64,000 bases of DNA, taken from positions 16,652,464 through 16,716,463 of the forward strand of contig NC_045143.1 of the NCBI RefSeq assembly GCF_008831285.2. Reading direction: 5' to 3'. Shown piece by piece: positions 15,301 to 27,552 of this stretch. The stretch's first letter is position 1, and every line of letters begins with the position of its first letter. This DNA is from Nymphaea colorata. Lineage: Eukaryota > Streptophyta > Magnoliopsida > Nymphaeales > Nymphaeaceae. A program made the translations under genes and the position numbers. The notes below the pieces were generated by a model. The model saw only the letters and a list, made by a program, of their open reading frames with translations, made no database searches and was not told the origin of the DNA.

Positions 15301-18300
15301 GGGGCTACAAATTCTTAGTATGTTATGTTCTTGCTGGGATGTTTGATGGTGTTGTGGTATTATTCTTGGTATTCTTACACGTTAACATTTTTTTCCTTTT
15401 TTCTGCTTTCTGCTTATCATATATAGGCAGGATACAGGCATATTGATTGTGCTCGGCTGTATGAGAATGAAAAAGAGGTTGGCTCCTAACTTTTTCTGTT
15501 TCATTCTTTCTTTCTACTGTTACATTCATACAGTTTCTCTTAATTTTTTTCTTGACCGTATTTTTGTTTTCCTTTTTCTGTTTGTCTATCATCAATCTAA
15601 AGTTAGTGTTTACACCTTACACTTAGCTCTGTAATCTTATTGTCCCTCTAATTCTGTTCAAATTTTTAAATTGGTCTTAGTTGGTGTGCTTGTTAAAACG
15701 AAATATTTTAAATGTAAATAAGAAAACAGACATAATGATTGTTAAAAATGAAAAAGCAAGCGAACCAGCTATAAATTTGGAAGGTGGTGTAACTTTCGGA
15801 ATTTCTGACATGAGTGTGTCGTCCACATAACTGAATTTGCTACCGTAAGTTGACAAGAACAATCGCGATGCTGCCTCTTTTTTACTAGCTGTCAAGAGCT
15901 GTACCTGGGCTTGTTGCTGTTGACTGTTTCATTTAGATCATATGCATGTGAAATGGCTTGTAGGGCAGCCTTAAAGTTTTCCCAGAATGATGTTAAACTA
16001 GACTTTGGTTGCGTTTCTTTTTTTCCTTTTTTGTCCATAATTTGTAAAGATGTTGGAACAAATGTTTTATGTTGATAATGCCTTTTTTTGATAGGGTGCT
16101 GCAAAAAGGTAATAGGACATGTTTCCTGGAAACTTGACTTAAATAGGTTGCAATTATCTAAATGTTTCCAGCCACCACTCCTTGATGCAAGAAGTAAAAT
16201 GCATCTCTTTATTTCTTTAATCAAGTAGCATAATTTTTTTTTCTCCCTCTCTAATGAAAATCACTGTGAAAAACATGGCATAGTCTTGCGGTTACTACTG
16301 AGAGATTTCCTCTCTTCTCTGTCGGGAATTGCTCAACCATGCTAAGAGCCTTATCTTCTTTGGTGAGTGTGGTGGCAGATTGGAATGGCTTTGAAGAAGC
16401 TTTTTACAGAAGGTGTGGTCAAACGTGAGGACATGTGGATTACTTCAAAACTTTGGTTAGACATCCGATCACTTTGAACGCCTAAAATGAGTAGGATATA
16501 TTTGTCAATTGTTCAATGTCATAGCTACTTTTTCTACACGCAAACTGTGTTTTTCCTTATAAGAAACTATAATTCAGGTGTACTGATCATGCTTCAGAGG
16601 ATGTACCGGAAGCAATGGACAGAACATTGCAAGATTTACAACTAGATTATGTCGACCTGTATCTTGTATGTTTAACCTTCTTTGCTTTTTTTTTTTTCTT
16701 TTATGTTCTACTGAGTATATTTTCTTGTTTACAATTGTTGGTCCTCTCTAACATGGAGAACTGGTTTATGGTGCAACCCTGCGGTTGTGAGTGACTAGTT
16801 AACCACATTCTAGCTTACATTTAGTTTCTTCTTAAATTTCCCTGGAGAGGACTTTTTTTTAGTTAACTTGAGATAGGCTCTGATGCTTTGAATTCAGTTT
16901 CCAAAATATTATATTTAGGCATTATGTTTCACCCATGCTTCCATTAACATGGCCAGAAACTTGTTCTATTTTCCTAGCCAGTTGAGGTACCTTAGTTTAG
17001 CTTGAATTATCAGTTCTTGCAACTTGAAAGCTGTTCAAAATCACTACTTCATTTAAACTAAAAATAGTTATTGTTGTTTGTCCAACTTGAAGATTTAAGG
17101 TTGCGTGATATTTTCTGGATATGTGACCTGAGGGGTTTGGGCTTGTAATATGAAATGATGCTTCTGAGTGCTCTGTGTATTGCTTTGCTCATCAGGATCT
17201 GGCTTTTTTTATTGAATTATTTTAATTTTGAAGGTCCATTGGCCCTTCCGCATGGAAAAAGGCACTATTGCTGCTTCTGAATTTCAGAAGTTTTGCCCAG
17301 TGGACATTTGCAGTACCTGGAGAGCTATGGAGAAGTTATATGATTCAGGGAAAGCTCATGCAATCGGTGTCAGCAATTTTTCTACAAAGAAGTTGGGAGA
17401 CTTGCTAACATATGCACACATTACACCAGCTGTTAATCAAGTAGAATGTCATCCTGTCTGGCAACAAATGCATCTTCGAGCATTTTGTCAATCCAAAGGC
17501 ATTCACCTATCTGTAAGTCAAGCTACAATTTGCAGTTATCTTCTGTTTTTCTTTTTGCCATGTGCTTGTAGATGAATCTTGTAAGTTGCTTTTCACAGGC
17601 ACATACTCCTTTAGGTTCTCGAGGAACATCGTGGGTCAAGACTGATATTCTTAAGAACCCAATTATCAACATGGTGGCTGAGAAACTTTGTAAAACACCT
17701 GCACAAGTGTCTTTGCGCTGGGGCCTTCAGAATGGCATGAGTGTGCTGCCTAAAAGTGTTAATGAGTCAAGGATCAAGGAGAACATTGATCTTTTTGGTT
17801 GGTCCATTCCACATGACTTGTTCCTCAAATTCAGTGAAATTGAACAGGTAATGGCTTCCTCTCCATTTAGTGGTTGGTCCTTTTCAGTTTCCATTTGCAG
17901 GTTAACTATGGACTATAACATATGTGGCTGTTATACCAAATTTTGATGTAAAAACACGCTATTCTGCTCTATAGATTACCATCATCAATTGTGAACAGCA
18001 ACATGGATGTCAGGCATCATTCCTGTCACCATATCTTGTATTCACATCATGTTGTGCGGGCTCAGAAAACTTGTTGATGATTTGGTGGGATCTAGCTATC
18101 CTGTTACAGGGATTTGATGCAGCGATTGCTGAATGTGACTATGAGGCACTTATATATGGTGCTTCTGTTAGTTCCTGCTGCGCTTTGGTGTGACCATCAT
18201 CAGTTTCTTCTAGCAGCAACATGGGTCTTACACATCATTTTTCAGCATGGCAAGCCCATGTAATTCCAATGCAATCATTTAAATCATCATCTCCATTATA

Positions 18301-18945
18301 GAAGTTCGCCAAAAATGAGATTCTTTTCCAGTTGCCCATATTAGCAAACTATAGAAAATATATGAAAACGTACCTCTGCCCTGGAGTCAAGCTAAAGTTT
18401 CTGTTTATGTGGTTTGCATCAGCTGCGGACTTGTTCTGACACGTAGTCCTCTATTCTTCTTCCTTGGTCATCATCTTCTTTCTTCGTTGGTCTTTCGTTT
18501 ATTATGTGGTTATTGAAAACAGTATGGAGATCGTGTCATCCAAGCTGGTTTAGAGACTATTGGCTTGAAAGGGCTGATATTTAGACAAGTAACAGTTCCC
18601 TGTCAGTGGCTTATTGTCATACTGAATTGGCTCCTTACCGTCCGATTCCGTTAGGTGGAAGTAGAGGTACCTCTACTCGTTCTTGGTGCATATGTGCATC
18701 TTGTGAAACCTTGGCTGTTTTATTTGACTGACAATGTTGCATGCAGAAAGTGATTTGGAACCAGATTAGATCTCTTTGGGTTTTCTAGTATGGAGATCCT
18801 TCCTTTCATTTATCTGCTGTTTGTTGTATATAATTTTCCCAATCTTTTCATTGATGTGCAGAGGAGGCTGATTCCTGGTCATTTTGCTGTGCATGAAACA
18901 CTGAGCCCCTACAAAAGCCTAGAGGAACTATGGGATGGCGAGTGA
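12328..18945 (+). CDS. AKR4C: NADP-dependent aldo-keto reductase (AKR4C-like), tandem copy 1
   Basis: Soluble (beta/alpha)8-barrel oxidoreductase; AKR4C members reduce reactive aldehydes and ketones with NADPH. Exons: 12328-12459, 15427-15477, 16379-16455, 16578-16665, 17234-17512, 17599-17847 and 18862-18945 (319 aa). The catalytic tetrad is complete: D51, Y56 (in [17 protein letters not shown]), K85 (ITSKLW) and H118 (VHWP). GVSNFS and the cofactor motif SVLPKS are also present. Odd points: the usual AYSPLGS, whose Tyr stacks on the nicotinamide, reads AHTPLGS (His at 211). The substrate loop after WPFRM is divergent and one residue longer than in copy 2. Donors of exons 2 and 3 are weak (GTTGGC, GTTAGA). 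Intron 1 (2.97 kb) contains an antisense Copia remnant. All phases match copy 2, so a common seven-exon ancestor is clear. The frame is open, but activity may differ from copy 2. Confidence 0.93.
12985..15215 (-). mobile_element. Collapsed Ty1/Copia LTR retrotransposon in AKR copy 1 intron 1, antisense
   Basis: On the minus strand, a gag-like region (about 14730-14150, frameshifted) contains [11 protein letters not shown] and, further on, [20 protein letters not shown]. It is followed directly by a reverse transcriptase/RNase H region (about 13940-13240) with [12 protein letters not shown] (YVDD codons at 13863-13874) and an RNase H tail including [19 protein letters not shown]. Protease, integrase and most of RT are missing. 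Stops and frameshifts are frequent. Two word pairs mark the diverged LTRs: ACCTGCTTSTCGTAGGWGAAGAGC at about 13008 and 14849, and CCTCTCATC...ATTTCATCTCTARCAT at about 13117-13175 and 15154-15210. One LTR lacks about 200 bp. The outer limits are approximate. Confidence 0.85.
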
Positions 18946-21900
18946 TGAGCACTTGGTTCTGTAATTTCATTGTCCACTAAGGACTTCTTTGCAGGAGGAA
19001 GATAGAGAGAGAGAAAGAGGGAGAGAGACCACGAATTGCTATTTTTTTTATGCTCTTTCTAGCCTCGCTGGAGTGACAGACAGTACTGTTTACCTTTGTG
19101 GAGGCTCTTTCTAGCCTTGCTGGAGGGACATGCACTATTAGCTAATTTCCTCTGATGCATGCAAGACTAGGTTGTCATCATTGCTGGCCAAACTACTAGT
19201 AGCTAATATTATTTTTAGTGAAATTTTAAGAAATTAACGGTGTCTGATGCAGATATGGAAATGTGTATATGTGAAAACGTGTTCTACAAACATCAACGTG
19301 TCTGTGTGAGAGAGAGATAGAGAGAGATAAATTGGATGGACTGCACTTTGTTGCAGGGATAAGATAGCCGATATTCCAATTTCATCGGATGTCTCCGAAC
19401 AGACAAGATACCCGTTATGAGTTTCACCTGCGCAACAAGTCACTATTTGAGGATGAACTATTTCCTCTCTTTTTTGGGTATGTTCCTCTTCGTTGGAGGA
19501 CAAAAGAAATAAAAGGGTGACATGCTTTTGGTCAAAGATTCACCTGTCTTGTTTGAGATATGAAGACCTCCAAAACTACCCACTACCCAGGTAAACTTTT
19601 TTCCTTCGTTCGTATTCACTCTGACAAGTTTCTCTGAATCGGGCATGTTTCTGATTCCGGAGTTTGGACTACCCGGTAAGAATACATGCATGTTGATGGC
19701 GGCCCTGTTTTAATCTCCCCCGTCTAAAGTTCCATGAGTACTTGCCGTTTTACTTGATGATCAGTGGAATGGGTTCTTCTTCCAGACTGCAAAGAACTGC
19801 TTGTTATCCATGGTGCTGACTTCCACGGTTAAACACCGTATTGTAGAGGCATTATACTTTCTGAGACTAAAGAGATGCATGTTGGAACGGACGTAGAGTT
19901 ACAAAGAGTGACAGGGTAGCTAGTTCTCAGACGCTCATATACAAACCATATAAGCTCGGTAAGGTTTAGGAGGTGCCAGGGACGGTATACATGTCGGATC
20001 TAGTTAAATCTGAATACAATTGTAAAATACTGCCATATCTGAAATTATTTCTACTCCATGCAGTTGAATCTGAATTCAAGTAATGTCTGCCCATACTGGA
20101 TCACAAGTAAAGTTATGCAGAAATATTCTCTGTTTCACATTGGAAAGTCAGTTCATGTCGCAGTTTGATACACATCTAATCCTGCTGCTATTCAGGATAT
20201 TGTTCGAATCCAATGAAGAAAACGTTCACTGAAACCGAATTAGCAAACCTTCACTAGATTTATGCGGAAAAGGTTACTTTGGTGAATGGAGCGCAAGGTT
20301 ATTTGACAAAATGCACAGCCACATCTTTGACAGTACTGGACTATTTGCAGAAATAGCCAGAGAATGACCCAATAATAGCACTTCCAGTCTGAAAAAAACA
20401 AAAGTTTTGCTATTTTCAAATTGGTGAAAAAGTCAGACATTTGCCGACGAATCTTTCACATTATTCATTAGAATTAGATGGTTGTCTCTAAATGATCATA
20501 TTTTACTAGAGCACGAACCATAGTATCCTGCAATAAATAATCCTATCAACATACGGGAGCTGAGAAGATACCGCCCTTCATTGTCTTCTGGACCACAAAC
20601 CAAACGACCTGCATACTGCTTCTTCCGATGGAAAGCCATGTGATTTTGTTCGTGGGGAGATGCTTTCGCAGGTTGTAATGGGTTTTCATCAGCCAACGGA
20701 GATTCCTCTGCCTTTTCGTCAGAGAGTCAATTGCGTCATAATTTGGAACTTTGCAGATTCAGACAGGAGCAGCAACATTCAAATATTTGGGATGTTTGGA
20801 GAACAGACATGAATGAAGAAATAGTAGAAGAAAAAAGCAGTTTATATAATCCAGTACTGTCCTTTGTTCAAGTTAGTCTGTGGGCATCGGCCCAGATGGG
20901 TCTGTGTCGGCTTATTTTACATTCTGTTTTAAAATTTAAAAATAGTTTAAAATGTATTAAATTGATTTAAAAAATATGCCACGTGAGAACTGGATGATAC
21001 TCCCTGCCACTTTTCAATAAACATTTTAGGAAAAAAAAGGGCACAGTTCAGAAAATTGACCTTTGATGAGAAACCCCCGACCCCGGTCTATAAGAATCGT
21101 GTTTCAGTATAATTTTCAAAAAAAAAAAAAAAAAGGATTCCCTTGTTATAAAATACATATAGGTGGCTAAAAGATCAGCATGAGTGGGTAGGAATGCGTC
21201 AACTTCAATACATTGAACGATTTATAAATGGACACACATGAACTAATTTCTAAAATAAAAATTAATAAAAAAAACTCTTTGAGTTTATCGTTTTCTTTTT
21301 TTATAAAGTCATGTGCGGCCTTTCAAACTTTTAATGTAAAAAAGTATAGTTCTCTAATTTAAGCTCTGACTTAACAGAAAAAAAAAACAAGCAAATCGTG
21401 TCGTTGAATTTGAGGACTGAAAAAACTTTGCCACGACTTCAACAATATATGCAACTTCAGCATGCATAAGAATAAATACATCTCTTTAGCATGCATAAAG
21501 ACAAATATATTTCCTCATACAAGTTCAGTCGTTCGTTTTCCTCCATATTTTAAATCAGGAGGCGAAATTAGGAATCTTTTATTAAGGAACCGATCTGACG
21601 AGTCGAAATATAAATTCTTTAAAATGTTTATATATAATAAATGATTTTTTAATTATATGATAATTTTTAAAAAAAAAATGAGGTGGGGAAATGGCCCCTG
21701 CTGGCCCTTCTTTGGCTCCATCACTACAAACAAACGTCGACGTGTTGTATTTGTTCTTTAACTTTATCGCCTTCCTCAAGTTTCTACCTCCTTCGATTCT
21801 TCTCAAAAGCACACTATTTCTTGGAGCAAAAGCCAAATCAGAACTAGCCATCTACAGCTGCCTCCGCCCTTGTTCTGGAGCCAAAAAGTCGACGATTCAA

Positions 21901-22530
21901 AACCACGTTCAAGGCTCTTCCCATTTGTGGTAGTTCAGAAGTTGATAAACGTGGAAAGAGACAGGAATTATGAATCCAAACAAACACGGGTTTGACGACG
22001 AACAATAAACCGTCTCCTTGAAAACGCAGTCAGACAGTGGCTGCCTTTCTACAATTAAGGCAAAATTTGAGTACTTACGTTTTGTAATGAAAACCGCAAT
22101 CAGACAATGGTGATGCTTTTTCTGCGAGCCATGCTCATCGAAATTCTCCATAATAAGATTTTTTGGCCCCGGGAACCGATTCGCTAGGAGCCGGGGCTTG
22201 CCATTTAATGGGGGGTTTGAATAATTAAGCGAAAGAATATGCACTTTTTTTGTAATTTTTATCTTTATCGTTGGAATCGTGAGTCCTGCGGACCTGTGGT
22301 CGCCGCCTCCCTTTCTCTTTCTTGAAAAACTAACGGCCGGGGTGGCCTTCAACCGACTGCTCTGCGGTGCGAAATGAGAATGGGAAATAGGAAAATTAAG
22401 GTCGAAAATTTTGGTCTAGAAGGTTGCATGGCCACGTTCCTTGACTGTGTTTAATGGCAGAGGAGTTTGGGTTCCCGTCTCGGTAAGTTACTCGAACCCA
22501 AAGAACCGGCGTTTGAGGACAGGGGGCTCC
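18946..22530. other. Intergenic region between the tandem AKR genes
   Basis: About 3.6 kb. The first 200 bases are the 3' UTR of AKR copy 1; a 36-bp phrase with CTCTTTCTAGCC is repeated at about 19051 and 19106. The remainder is AT-rich. Poly-A runs occur at 21115-21135 and 21669-21679, and 21695-21724 ends in TTTGGCTCCATCACTA, a decayed copy of the repeat end seen at 558-588. Small open frames (for example 20496-20696 minus) match nothing I recognise. No third AKR copy or AKR exon fragment is visible. Confidence 0.55.
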
Positions 22531-22946
22531 AACTATAAAAGGCACACCCGGTATTTTTTGTGTAATTTTGTTGTTGGCGGATTGTTTTTGTATTTAGGGG
22601 ACCTTTTGTCTCTAAATTTTATTATATATTTCTATTTTATCTGCTTCTCTCCCCCTCTCTCTCATTAGCAGATTCACACTCTCTCTCTCTCTCTCTTTCT
22701 TGATCGATCTGAGCTCGGTAAGATTGGAAATGGGGATGTGGTTTGCGTTTTTTCTTTTTTTCTTTTTGGTTTTGTTCTGTTTCGTTCTGCTGAACATAAT
22801 CCTTATTGCATCTGAAAGATGATTGCCGCGAGATAGTCGCTGACACTTTGCATGGTTACATTTCTGGACATGTTACGTTTTCATGTTTCTGATTATGTAT
22901 TTCCCTTTGGTCTTTCGTTAAGGTGGGTGGAAATTGGATTTCTGAA
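22531..22946 (+). promoter_or_regulatory. TATA box, CT-rich leader and leader intron of AKR copy 2
   Basis: A canonical TATA box, ACTATAAAAGG (22533-22543), suggests transcription starting near 22565. The leader contains a long CT microsatellite (about 22648-22698), typical of plant 5' UTRs. A donor at 22718 (GAGCTCG|GTAAGA) and an acceptor at 22922 (CTTTCGTTAAG) define a likely 205-bp leader intron. The coding start at 22947 follows 24 nt of second leader exon. Copy 1 shows no equivalent leader intron, so the two promoters have diverged or were not co-duplicated. The leader intron is inferred from splice sites only. Confidence 0.7.
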
Positions 22947-25900
22947 ATGGCGGAGGGGAATGCGAAGGGTCCTCTGTTCGTCGAACTGAACACCGGCGCA
23001 AAGATGCCGTCAGTCGGACTCGGGACGTGGCAGTCGGACCCCGGGCTCGTCGGCAACGCCGTGGAAGTCGCCATCAGGGTAGGCGTGCTTTCTTACTTGA
23101 TGCGAATGTGTATCTTTATTTCTCTTTTTTGTTCCTTTTGTGATCCTTGGGATTGATTTAAGTTTTCCAGAGTGTTCCTTGTGGTGTTTCCTCCTTGCTG
23201 CATTTGATTCAGTATGTGCTGGAATCTTGATTTTCGTAACTGTAGAAAGGAAGGTTTTAATTTCGGAAGAAATGCATGCCATCTTGAGACATGCATACCG
23301 TGGCTTCTTGATAGTTGAGACACGCATACCATGGCTTCTTGATGGTTATGACATGCATACCATGGCTTCTTGATGGTTGAGACATGCATACCATGGCTTC
23401 TTGATGGCTGACCTTTTTCTTTTTATATCTCGATAGTTGTTGGGCGCTTATAATGTTTCATTCCTAATTTCTTGCGCTTAGTGGTCGATTTCGACGATTC
23501 ATTTAATTTTGTTTTTTGGGCTTTCTGCATTTCAGTTTCATTCCTAAATGGGAGGCCAGTCGAGTTTCTCTATTTATGCATAAGAAGAGAAGCTGAAAGA
23601 ACTTGAAAGTTAGATTTCTGAACAAGAATTCCAGACTGAGCATGCATCTTTAGTGACTGTTACATGCCTAGCTGGTTGTTTTTAAGAAGTTGTTATGGTT
23701 GACCGAATAGGGCACTAGTTATTTTCTCTTAACATGAGATGTTTGAACAACTACTGCCTCGTTGCAAAACTTGAGATGCTTGAACAACTACTACCTCATC
23801 GCAAGCTTGGTTGGGACCGTGGGAAAGTAGGCGGTCATTTTTTCCGTACTGGTGGTATAGTGCCAGACCTTCCCGCTTTTTTGAGATCTTGCCTTTTTAA
23901 CTACCTATGTGTAGACGTACGTGCATCCATGCTTCATGTAGGTTGAATCAAGAAGTGCTCCCGATGCTTCTATTGTGTGCCAAATTTATTTCTGATCTAC
24001 CTGTTTGCCTCCATGCCTATGTAGAAATTGGCTTTACCTATATATATTGGATGAAGGAATTCTTCTGATACCGACACTATACGCTAAACTTGCATTTTGC
24101 TGATCTACCTGCTCACGACCTGTTAGAGTTGACAAGATTTCCTCACACTCTATTGATTGACTTATATTGCAGGCTGGATATAGGCACATTGACTGTGCTC
24201 GTATCTATGACAATGAGAAAGAGGTATTGGCAACTACTATCTGAAGATAAGAAACCTTTATCTCATTTCGTCCTCCCCTTTCCTTTTTGAATAAGACAGT
24301 TTGTAATTTCTTGATTTTATGACTTTCCTTTGAGTTAAGTTTTTATCTTTAAAAAAATGTAATTGCAACATTGACTTCATGATGGATAGTATCACCGGCA
24401 ATTTCTTTTGATTACCCATAGGGTGTTTTTGAATAGGTAAATTGTACTCTTAAGACACAAAATCTCATACATGTGGATGGCGAAGAAACATGGGAGCGAG
24501 TGTTTTCGAAGTCTCCATATCGTCTATCTCAAAATGTCACTAAAATCTGAGGGTGTCCAAGATACCCCATTTCATGACTCTCTTAATGTGTCTCCTATGT
24601 AACTAAAGGTGCTAGGTGGGACTAGGCAGGGGCCTGGGGCCTACTTACTTTGTCCTATTTTACAAAAAAGATATGCAGAAAGGAGGAAACAGAAAAATAG
24701 GAAAAGAAGGACAAGTTGGGATTTTGAAATTCCTCCACTCAATTAATATACTAGAGATAGAATGCAAAAAGAATCAGATTTTTAGTGTCAAAATTTTAAA
24801 GCAATATATTATTATTTGAGGCAATAGGTTCTTCAGTCAATGTATTTAGGCTGCTATCCAGCACCTAGGCAGGCCTGTGCAAGTGCCTAGATACAATCTG
24901 ATTACATAACATGTCTCATTGATACCCTATTTCACTGCTCAAACATGCCTTTATTTTTCAAAAATCTTCAAAGGTGAGAGGCTGAATAGGCGTTTCAGAC
25001 AACTATTTTTAATGTCCAGTTTTTCCTATTCTTTTCCCTTCATTCTCTGAAAAGGTCGAGTTAAAGTCTTTTCATTCAGTTTATATGCAAAATGTAGGCA
25101 ACACTTGTCTAACAAACCTCCTGCATTGTTGCTTTATCCAGTGTTTCCTAGAACCAAGTCATGCAATTATTGTACTTCTCTTAAAATTAGTTATTTCACT
25201 TCTCTTAAAATTAATTTTAGAGGTACATGCTAACATTGTAAAATCCTGACAGAGGCTTCTATCTGTTGCTCAGTTGTTCACTTGCTAGCTAGTGCAGATA
25301 TAGAAAGTAAAACCTCAATTTGATCAACGATCCCTGGTTCACACACTCATTCAGAACCCTGGGGGGGTTTTATCTTCATTTTCTAAAATGGACGTGGTTT
25401 AAGTTCTGTTGCTTAAGATCATTTGTTTAAATTTTAAAATATTTGCTGATATGGTTTTCCTCACTTGGCTTTGTGAACGATTCTGCAAACATAAGTTCCC
25501 AGTGAAGAGGTTTCATTCTTCTAGTATCACCCTAAGTTGATAAAGATTTGTGTTCATGTAAATATCTGCAGATAGGGATTGCTTTAAGGAAATTATTTGA
25601 AGAAGGCGTAGTAAAGCGTGAAGATTTATGGATTACCTCCAAACTTTGGTAAGTTTTCATAATTTTGTCTGCTGATAATCCATTTCATCCTCATTTGTGC
25701 GTTTATAATTTTTGTCCTTGATGTTCTATGTTGGAACTATAGGTGCAGTGATCATGCACCAGAGGATGTCCCTGTGGCACTCGATAAAACTTTACAGGAT
25801 TTGCAGCTGGACTATCTTGACCTTTATCTTGTAAGGCTTCTATTGTTTTTTCATCTTATTGCATGCTTCCTTTATAGCCTTTACGTTTGTTGTTTGCAAC

Positions 25901-27552
25901 AAATAAACCACACAGGCAAACCTGAACCTCTATCCCTCCTTCTCATTGATAACACTTAGAGAGAGAGAGAGACAGAGAGTCTCAGCCATTAAGGTTATTT
26001 GATACATTAGTTGGTTTCCCTGCAACAATAGTACCACTGGATAAACAAAGAAAGGGAGACAGTCTAACAGGGGAAAAATGATAAATTACCTTTCCATGAG
26101 TCAACCATATGTCATGAACTCTCTGACGGAGTGACGGGTAGACCACTGTAAGTTTGGCATGAAATGCAGTTTTTGGAGAATTTCAAAAATGATGAAGTAC
26201 CTTTCCCAGGAAACAAAGTGTTTTCCTTTGAGTTATTGCTTCACAATAATTTGCAATTGCCATTCCAAGTTTACCATTTTGGTAGAATCGGCATGCAACG
26301 TGAGCTTTTTGAGCAGGAACAAATGGGCTACTTGGTTACTTGACAGCCATCAAGCTTATTGCAGATATAAGCAATTGGCTGTTTTAACTTGTAAGAATTA
26401 TCTCCATGATATGGAGCTTATGCTGCACTTTTGTGATTAGCATTGCCGTTGATTATCTTGCCCATCCCTGATGTTATTTAAATTGGATGTTAATGTTTTC
26501 TTTGGCTGTACTTTATGATGCTTCAGATGGCACGAGTAACTACACTAAACAAAGTTAAAGCGAAGTTGGAATTCTCCATTAATTCAGTGATGACGTCTGC
26601 AAATTCTTAAGCTCTTATTCTGTCCTTGATAATGAATGAGATCGTTTTGACTTTGAAAAATCCATCAGCAATAGGCCTGTAACCGTTTTTAATGCAGCAT
26701 TTTGGCTCATGTTGTTGGTCTCTAATCAAGTTGCTTTATCTTTTAAGATCCACTGGCCAATGCGGACCACATCATTTGAAGATACCTTCAACCCAAAGTA
26801 CTTTGCCGCTGTTGACATTCCCACTACTTGGAAAGCAATGGAAGGGTTATATGATTCTGGGAAGGCTCGTGCTATTGGTGTGAGCAACTTCTCCTCGAAG
26901 AAGTTGAGTGATTTGTTGGCATATGCAAGGGTTCCACCAGCTGTCGACCAAGTTGAGTGTCATCCAGGCTGGCAACAAACACGACTTCGAGCCCTTTGTC
27001 GTGCAAAGGGTGTTCACCTGTCTGTAAGTGTTCTATTGTATTTTGTCATTCTGAGCAATAGGCAGTACTGAATTCTTACAAGTTTTTATTTTGCTTTGGC
27101 AGGCCTATTCACCATTAGGTTCACCAGGTACACCATGGCTGAAGAGTAATGTTCTAAAGAACCCTGTGTTGACTATGGTCGCCGAAAAGCTGGGCAAGAC
27201 ACCAGCTCAGGTGGCTTTGCGTTGGGGACTACAAAGTGGACAAAGTGTTCTCCCTAAAAGCACCACTGAAGCCAGGATAAAGGAAAATTTTGATATATTG
27301 GATTGGTCCATCCCAGATGACCTGTTCTCCAAATTCTCTGAAATAGAACAGGTTTGTAATGTAGTCCTCATTTTAATTCGTTTATCTGACTGCCTAATTT
27401 ATTGCATCTACTGACTAATTTGGATATAGTCTGGTGTTCTAAATTACTTTGTTTTTTTGGAATGACAGAGGCGGTTGATTCGAGCTGATTTCTTCGTTCA
27501 TGATCTGAGTCCCTACAAAAGCGTTGAGGAATTATGGGATGGGGAGCTGTAA
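22947..27552 (+). CDS. AKR4C: NADP-dependent aldo-keto reductase (AKR4C-like), tandem copy 2
   Basis: Carbonyl-reducing (beta/alpha)8-barrel enzyme of the plant AKR4C group. Exons: 22947-23078, 24173-24223, 25572-25648, 25743-25830, 26748-27023, 27103-27351 and 27469-27552 (318 aa), with the same phases as copy 1. The tetrad is D51, Y56, K85 and H118. It keeps the consensus [10 protein letters not shown] (nicotinamide-stacking Tyr210), [20 protein letters not shown] and [17 protein letters not shown] for NADP phosphate binding. The C-terminus [12 protein letters not shown] is typical of the family. The protein looks fully functional and is the better match to the consensus. An upstream in-frame extension from GTG is ignored, because ATG at 22947 gives the normal N-terminus. 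Intron 1 contains a 31-bp minisatellite, and intron 2 may contain a small DNA element. The gene converges with P5CS. Confidence 0.96.
23286..23409. repeat. 31-bp minisatellite, four copies, in intron 1 of AKR copy 2
   Basis: Four head-to-tail copies of a 31-bp unit containing CATGCATACCATGGCTTCTT, with a few substitutions between copies. There are no spacers, so it is not CRISPR-like. Confidence 0.93.
23736..23808. repeat. Imperfect 37-bp tandem duplication in intron 1 of AKR copy 2
   Basis: GAGATGTTTGAACAACTACT at 23736 is repeated as GAGATGCTTGAACAACTACT at 23773, and similarity continues through CTCGTTGCAAAACTT / CTCATCGCAAGCTT. Confidence 0.85.
24600..24895. repeat. Possible short DNA element in intron 2 of AKR copy 2
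   Basis: The block begins with AGGTGCTAGGTGGGACTAGG and ends with CAGCACCTAGGCAGG...GTGCCTAG, so CTAGG-rich ends face each other in partly inverted form around about 200 bp of AT-rich DNA. Similar CTAGG-ended elements are common in plant introns. I see no clean target-site duplication. Confidence 0.35.

Noticed and set aside
15427-15477. Starting AKR exon 2 after the second AG (GATACAGG...)
   Set aside because: That would delete the Ala-Gly pair that copy 2 and the family have before YRHIDCAR; the first AG keeps the phase.
12328-18945. AKR copy 1 as a pseudogene
   Set aside because: All seven exons are in phase with no stop codons and the catalytic tetrad is intact; only specific substitutions are unusual, so it is kept as a gene.
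23286-23409. Regular short repeats that could suggest a CRISPR array
   Set aside because: The 31-bp units abut with no spacers and lie in an intron of a plant gene; this is a minisatellite.
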